A DNA stretch of 5,131 bases from Oscillospiraceae bacterium. Its GTDB lineage: Bacteria; Bacillota; Clostridia; Oscillospirales; Oscillospiraceae. Within the stretch, counting starts at the first letter, position 1. The number at the start of each line of letters is the position of its first letter. Location of the stretch: NCBI GenBank assembly GCA_016287555.1, contig JAEFAK010000142.1, positions 1 to 5,131 on the forward strand. The letters are read 5' to 3'. This document shows positions 1 to 5,131 of this stretch, piece by piece. The notes under the pieces were generated by a model, which did no database searches, was not told the DNA's origin, and saw only the letters and a program-made list of their open reading frames with translations. The translations under genes were made by a program, and so were the position numbers.

Positions 1-744
1 GTGCACGACCCGGAGCTCGTCGTCAACGTTGAGATACGCGACCTAGCGGCCTACGTCCACGCGGGCGGCTAGCCGGGCGCGGGCGGCCTCCCCGTCGGCA
101 CCTGCGGGCGCGCCGTCACGCTGCTCTCCGGCGGCATAGACAGCCCCGTGTCCACATGGATGATAGCCCGGCGCGGCGTCGAGGTCATCCCGGTGCATTT
201 TTTCTCCCCGCCCTATACCTCCGAGGCGGCAAAGCGCAAGGTCCTGGAGCTGGCGCGGCTGCTTCTGCCCTGGTGCGGCAAGCTAATGGTCGAGATAGTG
301 CCGTTCACGGAGATCCAGGAGCAAATAAGGCTCAAATGTCCCGAGGAGTATTTTACGCTCATAATGCGCCGCTTCATGATGAGGCTGGCCCAGAACGTCG
401 CCGAGCTCAACGGCTGCAGGGCCCTCGTCACGGGCGAGAACCTCGGCCAGGTCGCGAGCCAGACGATGGAGGCTCTCGCCGTCACGGAGGACGCCTGCTC
501 CCTGCCGATACTCCGCCCGCTCATCGGCATGGACAAGACCGAGATCATCGGCCTCGCGAGAAAGATAGGGACCTTCGACACCTCCATCCTCCCCTATGAG
601 GACTGCTGCACGGTCTTCACCCCGCGCCACCCGAAGACGAAGCCCCGTCTGGAGGACGTCGTCGCGGCGGAATCGGTTCTTGATATCGACGCGCTCGTCG
701 CCGAGGCGGCGGCCAATACAGAGCGCGTGCGCATAACGCCCTGA
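1..744 (+). CDS. thiI: tRNA 4-thiouridine synthase ThiI, 5'-truncated by the window edge, with an in-frame TAG
   Basis: ThiI adenylates uridine 8 of tRNA and exchanges oxygen for sulfur to give s4U8; in many bacteria it also feeds sulfur to the thiamine thiazole pathway. The frame is open from base 1, so the N-terminal part lies outside the window. Codons 1-23 read as the end of the THUMP region (VEIRD, AYVHAGG). Codon 24 is TAG, and the same frame resumes with PGAGGLPVGT, the normal linker into the PP-loop ATPase. The PP-loop SGGIDS is at codons 43-48, TGENLGQVASQT at 144-155 and PYEDCCTVFTP at 198-208. The protein ends in RITP with no rhodanese domain, as in Firmicutes ThiI, which use a separate cysteine desulfurase; none is visible here. 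A GTG at 148 is not a credible start because it is the Val just after SGGIDSP and would remove the ATP-binding loop. Family identity is near certain; whether the gene is functional is open. Confidence 0.9.
70..72 (+). other. In-frame TAG codon inside thiI
   Basis: The reading frame is GGC-GGC-TAG-CCG-GGC-GCG, giving AGG-stop-PGAGGLP. Conserved ThiI sequence runs in the same frame before and after, so this is a single-codon event and not a frameshift. The residue falls in the linker between the THUMP and PP-loop domains; ThiI homologues usually have a variable residue such as Leu, Ile, Lys or Gln here, and a TTG or CAG codon is one base away. The TAG sits at the centre of a perfect 10-bp palindrome, CGGCTAGCCG (66-75). 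Possible explanations are a recent nonsense mutation, a base-call error, suppression or readthrough, or TAG used as a sense codon (for example pyrrolysine). Confidence 0.95.
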
Positions 745-757
745 AGGGAGCGGCGAG

Positions 758-2023
758 ATGAAAGCAGAAATAATCTCCGTCGGCACCGAGCTGCTGCTCG
801 GCAACGTCGCGAACATAGACGCGAAGGACGTCTCCGAGGCGCTCAGCGAGCTCGGCATAGACGTATTCTTCCACACCGTCGTCGGCGACAACGAGGAAAG
901 GCTGCGCTCGGCGCTGGAAATAGCCGAAAAGCGCGCCGACATCATAATCACGACGGGCGGCCTCGGGCCGACCTATGACGATCTGACAAAGCAGACCCTC
1001 GCGGACCACTTCGGGAGAAAGCTCATCTTCCATGAGGAAGTTGCCGAGAGCATCAGGGCGTTCTTCCGCGAACTGCGGCACGCCGAGATGACGGAAAACA
1101 ACCTCGCCCAGGCGATGCTCCCCGAGGGCTGCACGATATTCCGCAACTCCTGCGGCACGGCGCCGGGCTGCGGCTTCCTCTCGCGCGGAAAACACGTCCT
1201 CATGCTGCCGGGCCCGCCGCGCGAATGCCTCGCCATGCTCAAAAGCGGCGTCGTGCCCTATCTGACCGCGCTCTCCGACTCGGTCATACGCTCGCATACG
1301 ATAAGGGTCTACGGGCTCGGCGAATCCGCCGTCGAACAGCGGCTGAGGCCGCTCATGCTCCGGATGCGCAACCCGACCCTCGCGCCCTATGCCGCGACGG
1401 CCGAGATGAGCCTGCGCCTGACGGCCAAGGCCCACTCCGCGGAGGAGTGCGAGCGCATGATGGAGCCTTACCTTGAAAAGCTGCTCGCCCTGCTCGGCGA
1501 CAAGGCCTACGGGACCGACGTGAGCTCCCTCGAGGAGGTCTGCGTCCGCGCGCTGACGGCCTCCGGGCGCACCTTCGCCTGCGCGGAATCCTGCACGGGC
1601 GGCCTGCTCGCCAAGCGCATCACGGATATCTCCGGCGCCTCCGCGGCATTCGTCGGCGGGAGCGTCACCTATACCGCCGCCGCCAAGCGGCTGCTGGGCG
1701 TCCCGGCGGAAACCATCGAACGATACGGCGTCGTGAGCGCCGAGACCGCTGCCGCCATGGCTAAGGCCGCACGCGGATACTACGGCGCGGACTACGCCGC
1801 GGGCATCACCGGCCTCGCGGGGCCGGACGGAGACGGCTCGGACGTCCCCGTCGGGACTGTATTCGTCGCGCTCGCGGACGAAAACCGCGTCTACCTGCGC
1901 AGGCTCTCGCTGGCGAAGTTCGACCGCGACAGGGTCCGCCTCGTCGCGGCGAGCGAGGCGCTCGACCTGCTGCGGCGAGTCTGCATCGGGCTCGACCCGA
2001 ACTCGGAGGTCTTTGAGGGATGA
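758..2023 (+). CDS. cinA: CinA-family protein: nicotinamide-nucleotide amidase with N-terminal MoCF-like domain
   Basis: Full-length CinA of 421 residues, the usual size. The N-terminal half (about 1-170) is the MoCF_biosynth/COG1058 domain, with GTELLLG at 9-15, TTGGLGPTYDD at 65-75 and LPGPPRE at 150-156; in some CinA proteins this domain hydrolyses ADP-ribose. The C-terminal part (about 258-410) is the PncC-type NMN deamidase, with ESCTGG at 277-282 (conserved serine), the VTYTAAAK segment with Tyr305 and Lys310, GITGLAGP at 349-356 and PVGTV at 364-368. The family converts NMN to nicotinate mononucleotide in the pyridine nucleotide cycle. Both halves keep their signature motifs, so a two-domain enzyme is likely active in the cytoplasm. 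AGGGAG at 745-750 lies 7 nt before the ATG. The gene starts 13 nt after thiI and overlaps prmA by 4 nt. The name comes from competence-induced genes of streptococci, but nothing here links it to competence; recA is not adjacent. Confidence 0.95.
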   Translation: MKAEIISVGTELLLGNVANIDAKDVSEALSELGIDVFFHTVVGDNEERLRSALEIAEKRADIIITTGGLGPTYDDLTKQTLADHFGRKLIFHEEVAESIRAFFRELRHAEMTENNLAQAMLPEGCTIFRNSCGTAPGCGFLSRGKHVLMLPGPPRECLAMLKSGVVPYLTALSDSVIRSHTIRVYGLGESAVEQRLRPLMLRMRNPTLAPYAATAEMSLRLTAKAHSAEECERMMEPYLEKLLALLGDKAYGTDVSSLEEVCVRALTASGRTFACAESCTGGLLAKRITDISGASAAFVGGSVTYTAAAKRLLGVPAETIERYGVVSAETAAAMAKAARGYYGADYAAGITGLAGPDGDGSDVPVGTVFVALADENRVYLRRLSLAKFDRDRVRLVAASEALDLLRRVCIGLDPNSEVFEG

Positions 2024-2973
2024 TGAACAGGTCCGGAGAAAACGACGCGCGCTATATCGAGATGACCGTTGAGGCCGGAAACGGCGTTGAGGAGCTGACG
2101 GACTTCCTCGCCTCGCTCGGCGTGACGGAGCTCATGATAGAGGACGGCGGCGAATTTGCCGAGGTCCTCGCAGACAACGATAAATACTGGGACTCCGAGC
2201 TCGACGAGAGCCTGCTTTCCCGCTCGCGGGTGACCTTCTATCTGCCCGACGACGAGGCCGGAAGGCTGCGCGCCGCCGTGCTCGAGGCCGCGCTGACCGA
2301 AGCCGGCAGGACCTTTACCCGCCGCGGCGTGCACAGCGGCGACTGGGAAAACGGCTGGCGGGAGTACTATCAGCCGATGGAGATCGGCAGGAGGCTCGTC
2401 GTCGTCCCCGAATGGCTGGAAGCGCCGGAGGACGGGCGCATCCCCCTGCGGCTCGATCCCGGTCTCATATTCGGCACGGGCTCGCACCCGACGACGCGCA
2501 TGTGCCTCGAGGCTCTCGAGGATATCGCGCCGGGGGCTAAAAAAGTGCTCGACCTCGGCTGCGGCAGCGCGATCCTCGCCATCGCCTCTCTCCTGCTCGG
2601 AGCAAAGAAGGCCGCCGGCGTCGACGTAGATCCGCTCGCTCCGGACGTGGCGCGCGCCAACGCCGCGCTCAACGGCCTGGGTCCCGACCGCTTCGAAGCC
2701 TTCTGCGGCGACGCGGCGGATTTCAAGGGCGGCAATTACGACCTCGTCCTCGCGAACATCGTCGCGGACGTCATTCTGTCCATCCTCCCCTCCGTGCCCG
2801 AAATGCTCGCCCCGGGCGGGCGCTTCGTCTGCTCCGGCATCATCGAGGGGCGCGAGGCGGAGATAGTCCGGGCAGCGGAGGCAAACGGCCTCGCCGTGCT
2901 CGGCCACCTGACGGAGGACGGATGGCACTGTTATATTATGTCAACCAAATCGGAGGTCAAATCATGGAACTGA
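2020..2973 (+). CDS. prmA: Ribosomal protein L11 methyltransferase PrmA
   Basis: PrmA uses S-adenosylmethionine to methylate ribosomal protein L11 on several amino groups. At 317 residues it is slightly long for the family. The N-terminal substrate-recognition domain (about 10-100) is followed by the linker WREYYQP (113-119) and the class I methyltransferase domain: DPGLIFGTGSHPTT (146-159), motif I DLGCGSAILAIA (178-189), DVDP (202-205) and DLVLANI (241-247), the PrmA form of the catalytic NPP-like motif. Motif I has Ala184 where PrmA proteins nearly always have the third glycine of GxGxG. Two start codons are possible, ATG at 2020 and ATG at 2023; GGAGG at 2005-2009 serves either. The 2020 ATG overlaps the cinA stop as ATGA, which implies translational coupling. 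In many Firmicutes prmA is followed by rsmE; here an RlmL-like methyltransferase follows instead. Confidence 0.95.
   Translation: MMNRSGENDARYIEMTVEAGNGVEELTDFLASLGVTELMIEDGGEFAEVLADNDKYWDSELDESLLSRSRVTFYLPDDEAGRLRAAVLEAALTEAGRTFTRRGVHSGDWENGWREYYQPMEIGRRLVVVPEWLEAPEDGRIPLRLDPGLIFGTGSHPTTRMCLEALEDIAPGAKKVLDLGCGSAILAIASLLLGAKKAAGVDVDPLAPDVARANAALNGLGPDRFEAFCGDAADFKGGNYDLVLANIVADVILSILPSVPEMLAPGGRFVCSGIIEGREAEIVRAAEANGLAVLGHLTEDGWHCYIMSTKSEVKSWN
2952..2957 (+). promoter_or_regulatory. Shine-Dalgarno that fixes the start of the RlmL-like gene
   Basis: GGAGGT lies 6 nt before the ATG at 2964, inside the end of prmA. It selects 2964 over the in-frame ATG at 2922, which would add 14 residues (ALLYYVNQIGGQI-type sequence) that do not resemble the family's N-terminus and lie fully within prmA. 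The family sequence ELTASCLFGTEGLVADEL begins directly after Met 2964. Confidence 0.85.
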
Positions 2974-4067
2974 CCGCTTCCTGCCTTTTCGGGACGGAGG
3001 GTCTCGTCGCGGACGAGCTGCGCTATATGGGCTTCGGCGGCGTCGAGGCGGCGACCGGGCAGGTCCGCTTCGAGGGCGGCCCGGCCGAGATAGTCAAGGC
3101 AAATCTCCGCCTGCGGACCGCCGAGCGCGTCATGATAAAGCTCGGCGAGTTCCCGGCAAAGACCTTCGATATGCTCTTTGAGGGCGTCAAGGCGCTCCCC
3201 TGGGAGGACTATATAGAGAAGAGCGGGGCGTTCCCCGTGCGCGGCTCGTCGCTCGACAGCGCGCTGCACAGCGTTCCCGACTGCCAGAGGATAATAAAGA
3301 AGGCCGCCGCGGTGCGGCTCGCCGCGAAATACGGGCTGACCCGACTGCCGGAGGACGGAGCCGTGCATCAGATACGCTTCGCGATCATGCGCGACGTCGC
3401 CTCCATATACCTCGACACGAGCGGCGAAGGGCTGCATAAGCGCGGCTGGAGGCCGAACTCCAATCTCGCGCCGCTGCGCGAGACGCTCGCTGCAGCCATA
3501 GTCAAGCTCTCCCGCTTCAAGGGCAGGGAGATATTCATCGATCCCTTCTGCGGCAGCGGGACGATAGCCATCGAGGCGGCGCTCGCGGCGATAAACCGCG
3601 CCCCCGGCCTCAACAGGAGCTTTGCGGCCGAGAGCTGGCCAATGTGCCCGAAGGCGCTATGGACCGAGGCGCGCGAGGCGGCGAGGGGAGCGGAGTTTTC
3701 CGGCGGCTATACGATCCTCGCCAGCGACATCGACCCCGCCTGCATCGAGACGGCGAAGGCCAACGCCGCGCGCGCCGGAGTCGACGGCATAGTGCGCTTC
3801 AAGACGGCCGACGCGCTGACGCTCCCCATTCCCGAGGGCCCCGGCATCCTCGCGGCCAATCCGCCCTACGGCGAGCGGCTGCTCACCCCGCAGGAGGTGC
3901 AGAAGCTCTATTCCTCCATGGGGCGCGCGTGGAAGGGACTCGACCGCTGGAAGCAGTATTATCTGACCAACAACCCGGAATTCGAGAAGTATTTCGGGAA
4001 GAAGGCGACGAAGAGAAGAAAGCTCTACAACGGCATGATACAGTGCAATCTGTATATGTATTTCTGA
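2964..4067 (+). CDS. rlmL: THUMP-domain class I SAM-dependent RNA methyltransferase, RlmL/YpsC-like (23S rRNA guanine-N2)
   Basis: This 367-residue protein matches the RlmL half of E. coli RlmKL and the stand-alone Firmicutes form (B. subtilis YpsC). The family N2-methylates a guanine of 23S rRNA (G2445 in E. coli). An N-terminal ferredoxin-like plus THUMP region (about 1-155) binds RNA; the family-typical segment GEGLHKRGWR is at 154-163. The Rossmann methyltransferase domain follows, with SAM-binding motif I DPFCGSGTIAIEAA (193-206), acidic motif DIDP (255-258) and catalytic motif ANPPYGER (298-305). The C-terminus (EKYFGKKA, KRRKLYNGMIQCNLYMYF) is typical of clostridial members. There is no RlmK domain, which is normal outside Proteobacteria. 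The gene overlaps prmA by 10 nt and was probably co-translated with it. Family assignment is very secure; the exact target guanine is inferred from homologues. Confidence 0.92.
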   Translation: MELTASCLFGTEGLVADELRYMGFGGVEAATGQVRFEGGPAEIVKANLRLRTAERVMIKLGEFPAKTFDMLFEGVKALPWEDYIEKSGAFPVRGSSLDSALHSVPDCQRIIKKAAAVRLAAKYGLTRLPEDGAVHQIRFAIMRDVASIYLDTSGEGLHKRGWRPNSNLAPLRETLAAAIVKLSRFKGREIFIDPFCGSGTIAIEAALAAINRAPGLNRSFAAESWPMCPKALWTEAREAARGAEFSGGYTILASDIDPACIETAKANAARAGVDGIVRFKTADALTLPIPEGPGILAANPPYGERLLTPQEVQKLYSSMGRAWKGLDRWKQYYLTNNPEFEKYFGKKATKRRKLYNGMIQCNLYMYF

Positions 4068-4070
4068 TAC

Positions 4071-4087
4071 GAGGAGGCCCCCGGCCT
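4071..4087 (+). promoter_or_regulatory. Ribosome binding site with start-proximal hairpin for the lipid kinase gene
   Basis: GAGGAGG (4071-4077) is a strong Shine-Dalgarno 9 nt before the TTG start at 4087. AGGCC (4075-4079) can pair with GGCCT (4083-4087) across a CCC loop (4080-4082), with a possible G-U extension (4074 with 4088). The stem takes up the last three Shine-Dalgarno bases and the first base of the start codon. A ribosome ending the upstream gene at 4065-4067 would cover and open this stem, so translational coupling is plausible. The pairing is read directly from the sequence; the regulatory role is inference. Confidence 0.5.
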
Positions 4088-5007
4088 TGAAGCATCTTTT
4101 CATAATAAACCCCGCCGCGGGCAAAAAGCTCGATACCGAAGAGCTCGGCGCGCGCATATCCGAAAAGGCCTCCGCGCGGGGCGAGCCCTATGAGATATAT
4201 ATAACGAAGGGCCCCATGGACGCCTGCGAAAAGGTCAGGTCCGCGGCGGAGGGCGGAGAGGAGCTCCGCGTCTACGCCTGCGGCGGCGACGGAACGCTCA
4301 ACGAGTGCGTCAACGGCGCGGCGTTCAGGGCGAACGTCTCCGTCACGCACTTCCCGACCGGGACGGGCAACGACTTCATCCGCGTCTTCGGCGCGGCCGA
4401 CGTCGAGCGCTTCCGCGACCTCGGACTGCTCATGGACGGGACAGCCGTGCCGCTCGACCTCATCGACTGCAACGGCCGCTGCGCGATAAACATCTGCTCC
4501 GTTGGCATAGACGCGCGCATAGGCACGCAGGTCCACGAATACTCCTCCAAACCGCTGCTCTCGGGCAGCGCGGCCTACGTCGCCTCCCTCGTCGTCAACG
4601 TCTTCCGCGGGATAAACCAGCATCTGAAGATAACGCATGAGGGCTTCGAGGAGGGCGATTACGCGCTGGTCTGCGTCTGCAACGGCAGCTACTACGGCGG
4701 AGGGTTCCATCCCGTCCCCGAGGCGGAGCCTGACGACGGCGTGCTCGACTGCCTCATCGCCCGGAAGGTCTGCGTGGCGGGCTTCGCGCGCATGGTCGGG
4801 CGCTACTCGAAGGGGCGCTACGCGGAGATGGGCGAGATCATGGCCTGCCACAGGGGCACGGATTTCAAGATAGAGTGCGACGAGCCGCTGGATATCAACA
4901 TCGACGGCGAGCTGATGCGCGGGAATACGGTCACGTTTTCCCTCCGTCCGGGCGCGGTGCGTTTCGTTATGCCGAAGGGCTCTGATTTCCTCGCATCACG
5001 CGCATGA
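4087..5007 (+). CDS. dagK: Diacylglycerol kinase family lipid kinase (DagK/DgkB/YegS type)
   Basis: A 306-residue soluble lipid kinase of the DAGK catalytic family, the usual length. It phosphorylates diacylglycerol or a related lipid at the membrane, using ATP; in Gram-positives DgkB recycles diacylglycerol released by lipoteichoic acid synthesis. Motifs seen: INPAAGK (7-13), nucleotide-binding CGGDGTLNE (65-73), PTGTGNDF (90-97), NICSVGIDA (135-143), GSYYGGGFHPVP followed by EPDDGVLD (200-221), and IDGE (272-275), whose carboxylates are assigned a catalytic or metal-related role in DgkB/YegS. There is no signal peptide or membrane segment. The start is TTG: the conserved INPAAGK begins only six residues later, no ATG or GTG fits, and GAGGAGG lies 9 nt upstream. 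It follows the RlmL-like gene after 19 nt and is the last gene seen in the unit. The exact lipid substrate cannot be told from sequence alone. Confidence 0.93.
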   Translation: MKHLFIINPAAGKKLDTEELGARISEKASARGEPYEIYITKGPMDACEKVRSAAEGGEELRVYACGGDGTLNECVNGAAFRANVSVTHFPTGTGNDFIRVFGAADVERFRDLGLLMDGTAVPLDLIDCNGRCAINICSVGIDARIGTQVHEYSSKPLLSGSAAYVASLVVNVFRGINQHLKITHEGFEEGDYALVCVCNGSYYGGGFHPVPEAEPDDGVLDCLIARKVCVAGFARMVGRYSKGRYAEMGEIMACHRGTDFKIECDEPLDINIDGELMRGNTVTFSLRPGAVRFVMPKGSDFLASRA

Positions 5008-5026
5008 TATCAGTAGCAATATGGAG

Positions 5027-5125
5027 AAAATAGCCGTTTTTGCAAGCATTTTCAGGTAAAATTAAAGATTTTCGCGGTTTTTATCGGTTTTTACATCGTT
5101 TTTGCGTTATTTTAGGCTTGAAAAA
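5027..5125. promoter_or_regulatory. Helically phased A/T-tract array, predicted intrinsically curved DNA
   Basis: Ten runs of four or five A or T are spaced by one helical turn. They are A4 5027-5030, T5 5037-5041, T4 5049-5052, A4 5058-5061, T4 5069-5072, T5 5078-5082, T5 5088-5092, T5 5099-5103, T4 5110-5113 and A5 5121-5125. Their centres span 94.5 bp in nine steps, a mean of 10.5 bp. A-tracts in phase with the helix are the classic cause of DNA curvature, and tracts on either strand bend in the same sense when in phase. Part of the array (5075-5103) is a degenerate direct repeat of a CGGTTTTTA-like unit. Likely roles are upstream promoter DNA for the next gene or a nucleoid-protein site; both are inferred. 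Confidence 0.75.
5118..5123 (+). promoter_or_regulatory. Possible -35 element (TTGAAA) of a promoter continuing past the window
   Basis: TTGAAA matches five of six bases of the sigma-A -35 consensus TTGACA and stands directly downstream of the phased A/T tracts, where upstream promoter DNA would be expected. Its -10 box would fall about 5141-5146, outside the window, so it cannot be checked here. Such hexamers are common by chance in A+T-rich DNA. Confidence 0.2.
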
Positions 5126-5131
5126 TAATAC

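Larger units (their letters stand above)
5008..5131. other. A+T-rich intergenic tail, 124 nt to the window edge
   Basis: Composition changes abruptly after the lipid kinase stop, from strongly G+C-rich coding sequence to DNA dominated by runs of A and T. I see no open reading frame, no tRNA and no strong G+C stem followed by a T-run. One weak imperfect stem, GAAAAT-A-GC (5026-5034) with GC-ATTTTC (5046-5053), is possible but is mostly A-U and is not followed by a U-run. The main content is the phased tract array listed separately. Confidence 0.8.

Noticed and set aside
148..744. A separate gene starting at GTG 148
   Set aside because: It would begin just after the SGGIDSP loop and lose the ATP-binding site; no Shine-Dalgarno is seen before it. 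It is part of thiI.
617..1435. Antisense open frame across the thiI end and cinA (272 codons)
   Set aside because: Arg/Ala-rich shadow translation with no domain, fully covered by recognised genes.
1891..2928. Long antisense open frame opposite prmA (345 codons)
   Set aside because: It mirrors a gene with clear family motifs, has no recognisable domain, and long antisense frames are expected in G+C-rich DNA where stop codons are rare.
2922..2963. Upstream ATG at 2922 as start of the RlmL-like gene
   Set aside because: The extra 14 residues are unlike the family N-terminus, and GGAGGT stands 6 nt before ATG 2964.
3883..4851. Long antisense open frame opposite the lipid kinase (322 codons)
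   Set aside because: Low-complexity Ala/Arg/Val/Asp-rich translation with no motif; a shadow of the lipid kinase and the end of the RlmL-like gene.
5026..5053. Intrinsic terminator after the lipid kinase gene
   Set aside because: The stem is mostly A-U with a bulge and an 11-nt loop, and it is not followed by a U-run; it is too weak to call.
5058..5072. AAAAT/ATTTT hairpin as a terminator
   Set aside because: Only five A-U pairs, followed by CGCGG and not directly by a T-tract; better explained as part of the phased tract array.
5075..5104. CRISPR-like repeats in the tail
   Set aside because: Units are 9-11 bp with no spacers of constant length; helical phasing explains them better.

Overview
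This window looks like a chromosomal housekeeping segment from a G+C-rich Clostridia-type Firmicute, possibly a gut Oscillospirales/Christensenellales-like lineage. The assignment rests on protein style: a ThiI that ends without a rhodanese domain, a stand-alone RlmL-like methyltransferase with a typical clostridial C-terminus, and a DgkB/YegS-type lipid kinase. Lineage is inferred from the proteins and has not been confirmed by a search. The coding part is strongly G+C-rich, yet isoleucine is often encoded by ATA and arginine by AGG.

Five genes lie head-to-tail on the + strand and almost certainly form one transcription unit. They are thiI (left part outside the window, 1-744), cinA (758-2023), prmA (2020-2973), an rlmL-like gene (2964-4067) and a diacylglycerol-kinase-family gene (4087-5007). 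Junctions are tight: a 13-nt gap, a 4-nt ATGA overlap, a 10-nt overlap and a 19-nt gap. Three of the five products modify the translation machinery: tRNA 4-thiouridine (ThiI), ribosomal protein L11 methylation (PrmA) and 23S rRNA guanine methylation (RlmL-like). CinA recycles NMN in pyridine nucleotide metabolism, and the lipid kinase belongs to phospholipid turnover.

Three things stand out. First, thiI has an in-frame TAG at 70-72, in the linker between the tRNA-binding THUMP region and the PP-loop catalytic domain, although the sequence on both sides is well conserved and in the same frame. No ATG, GTG or TTG between the TAG and the PP-loop could rescue an intact catalytic half. The gene is therefore newly broken, mis-sequenced, or read through or recoded.

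Second, the last 124 bases (5008-5131) change abruptly to A+T-rich DNA. Between 5027 and 5125 they carry ten A- or T-tracts whose centres repeat about every 10.5 bp, one helical turn, which predicts strongly curved DNA. A -35-like TTGAAA sits at its right end, so this may be the upstream region of a promoter for a gene beyond the window.

Third, the lipid kinase gene starts with TTG, and a small G+C-rich hairpin covers part of its ribosome binding site and the first base of the start codon. This suggests translation coupled to the gene before it. I see no mobile element, CRISPR array, RNA gene or convincing intrinsic terminator, and no evidence for a wholly new multi-gene system.
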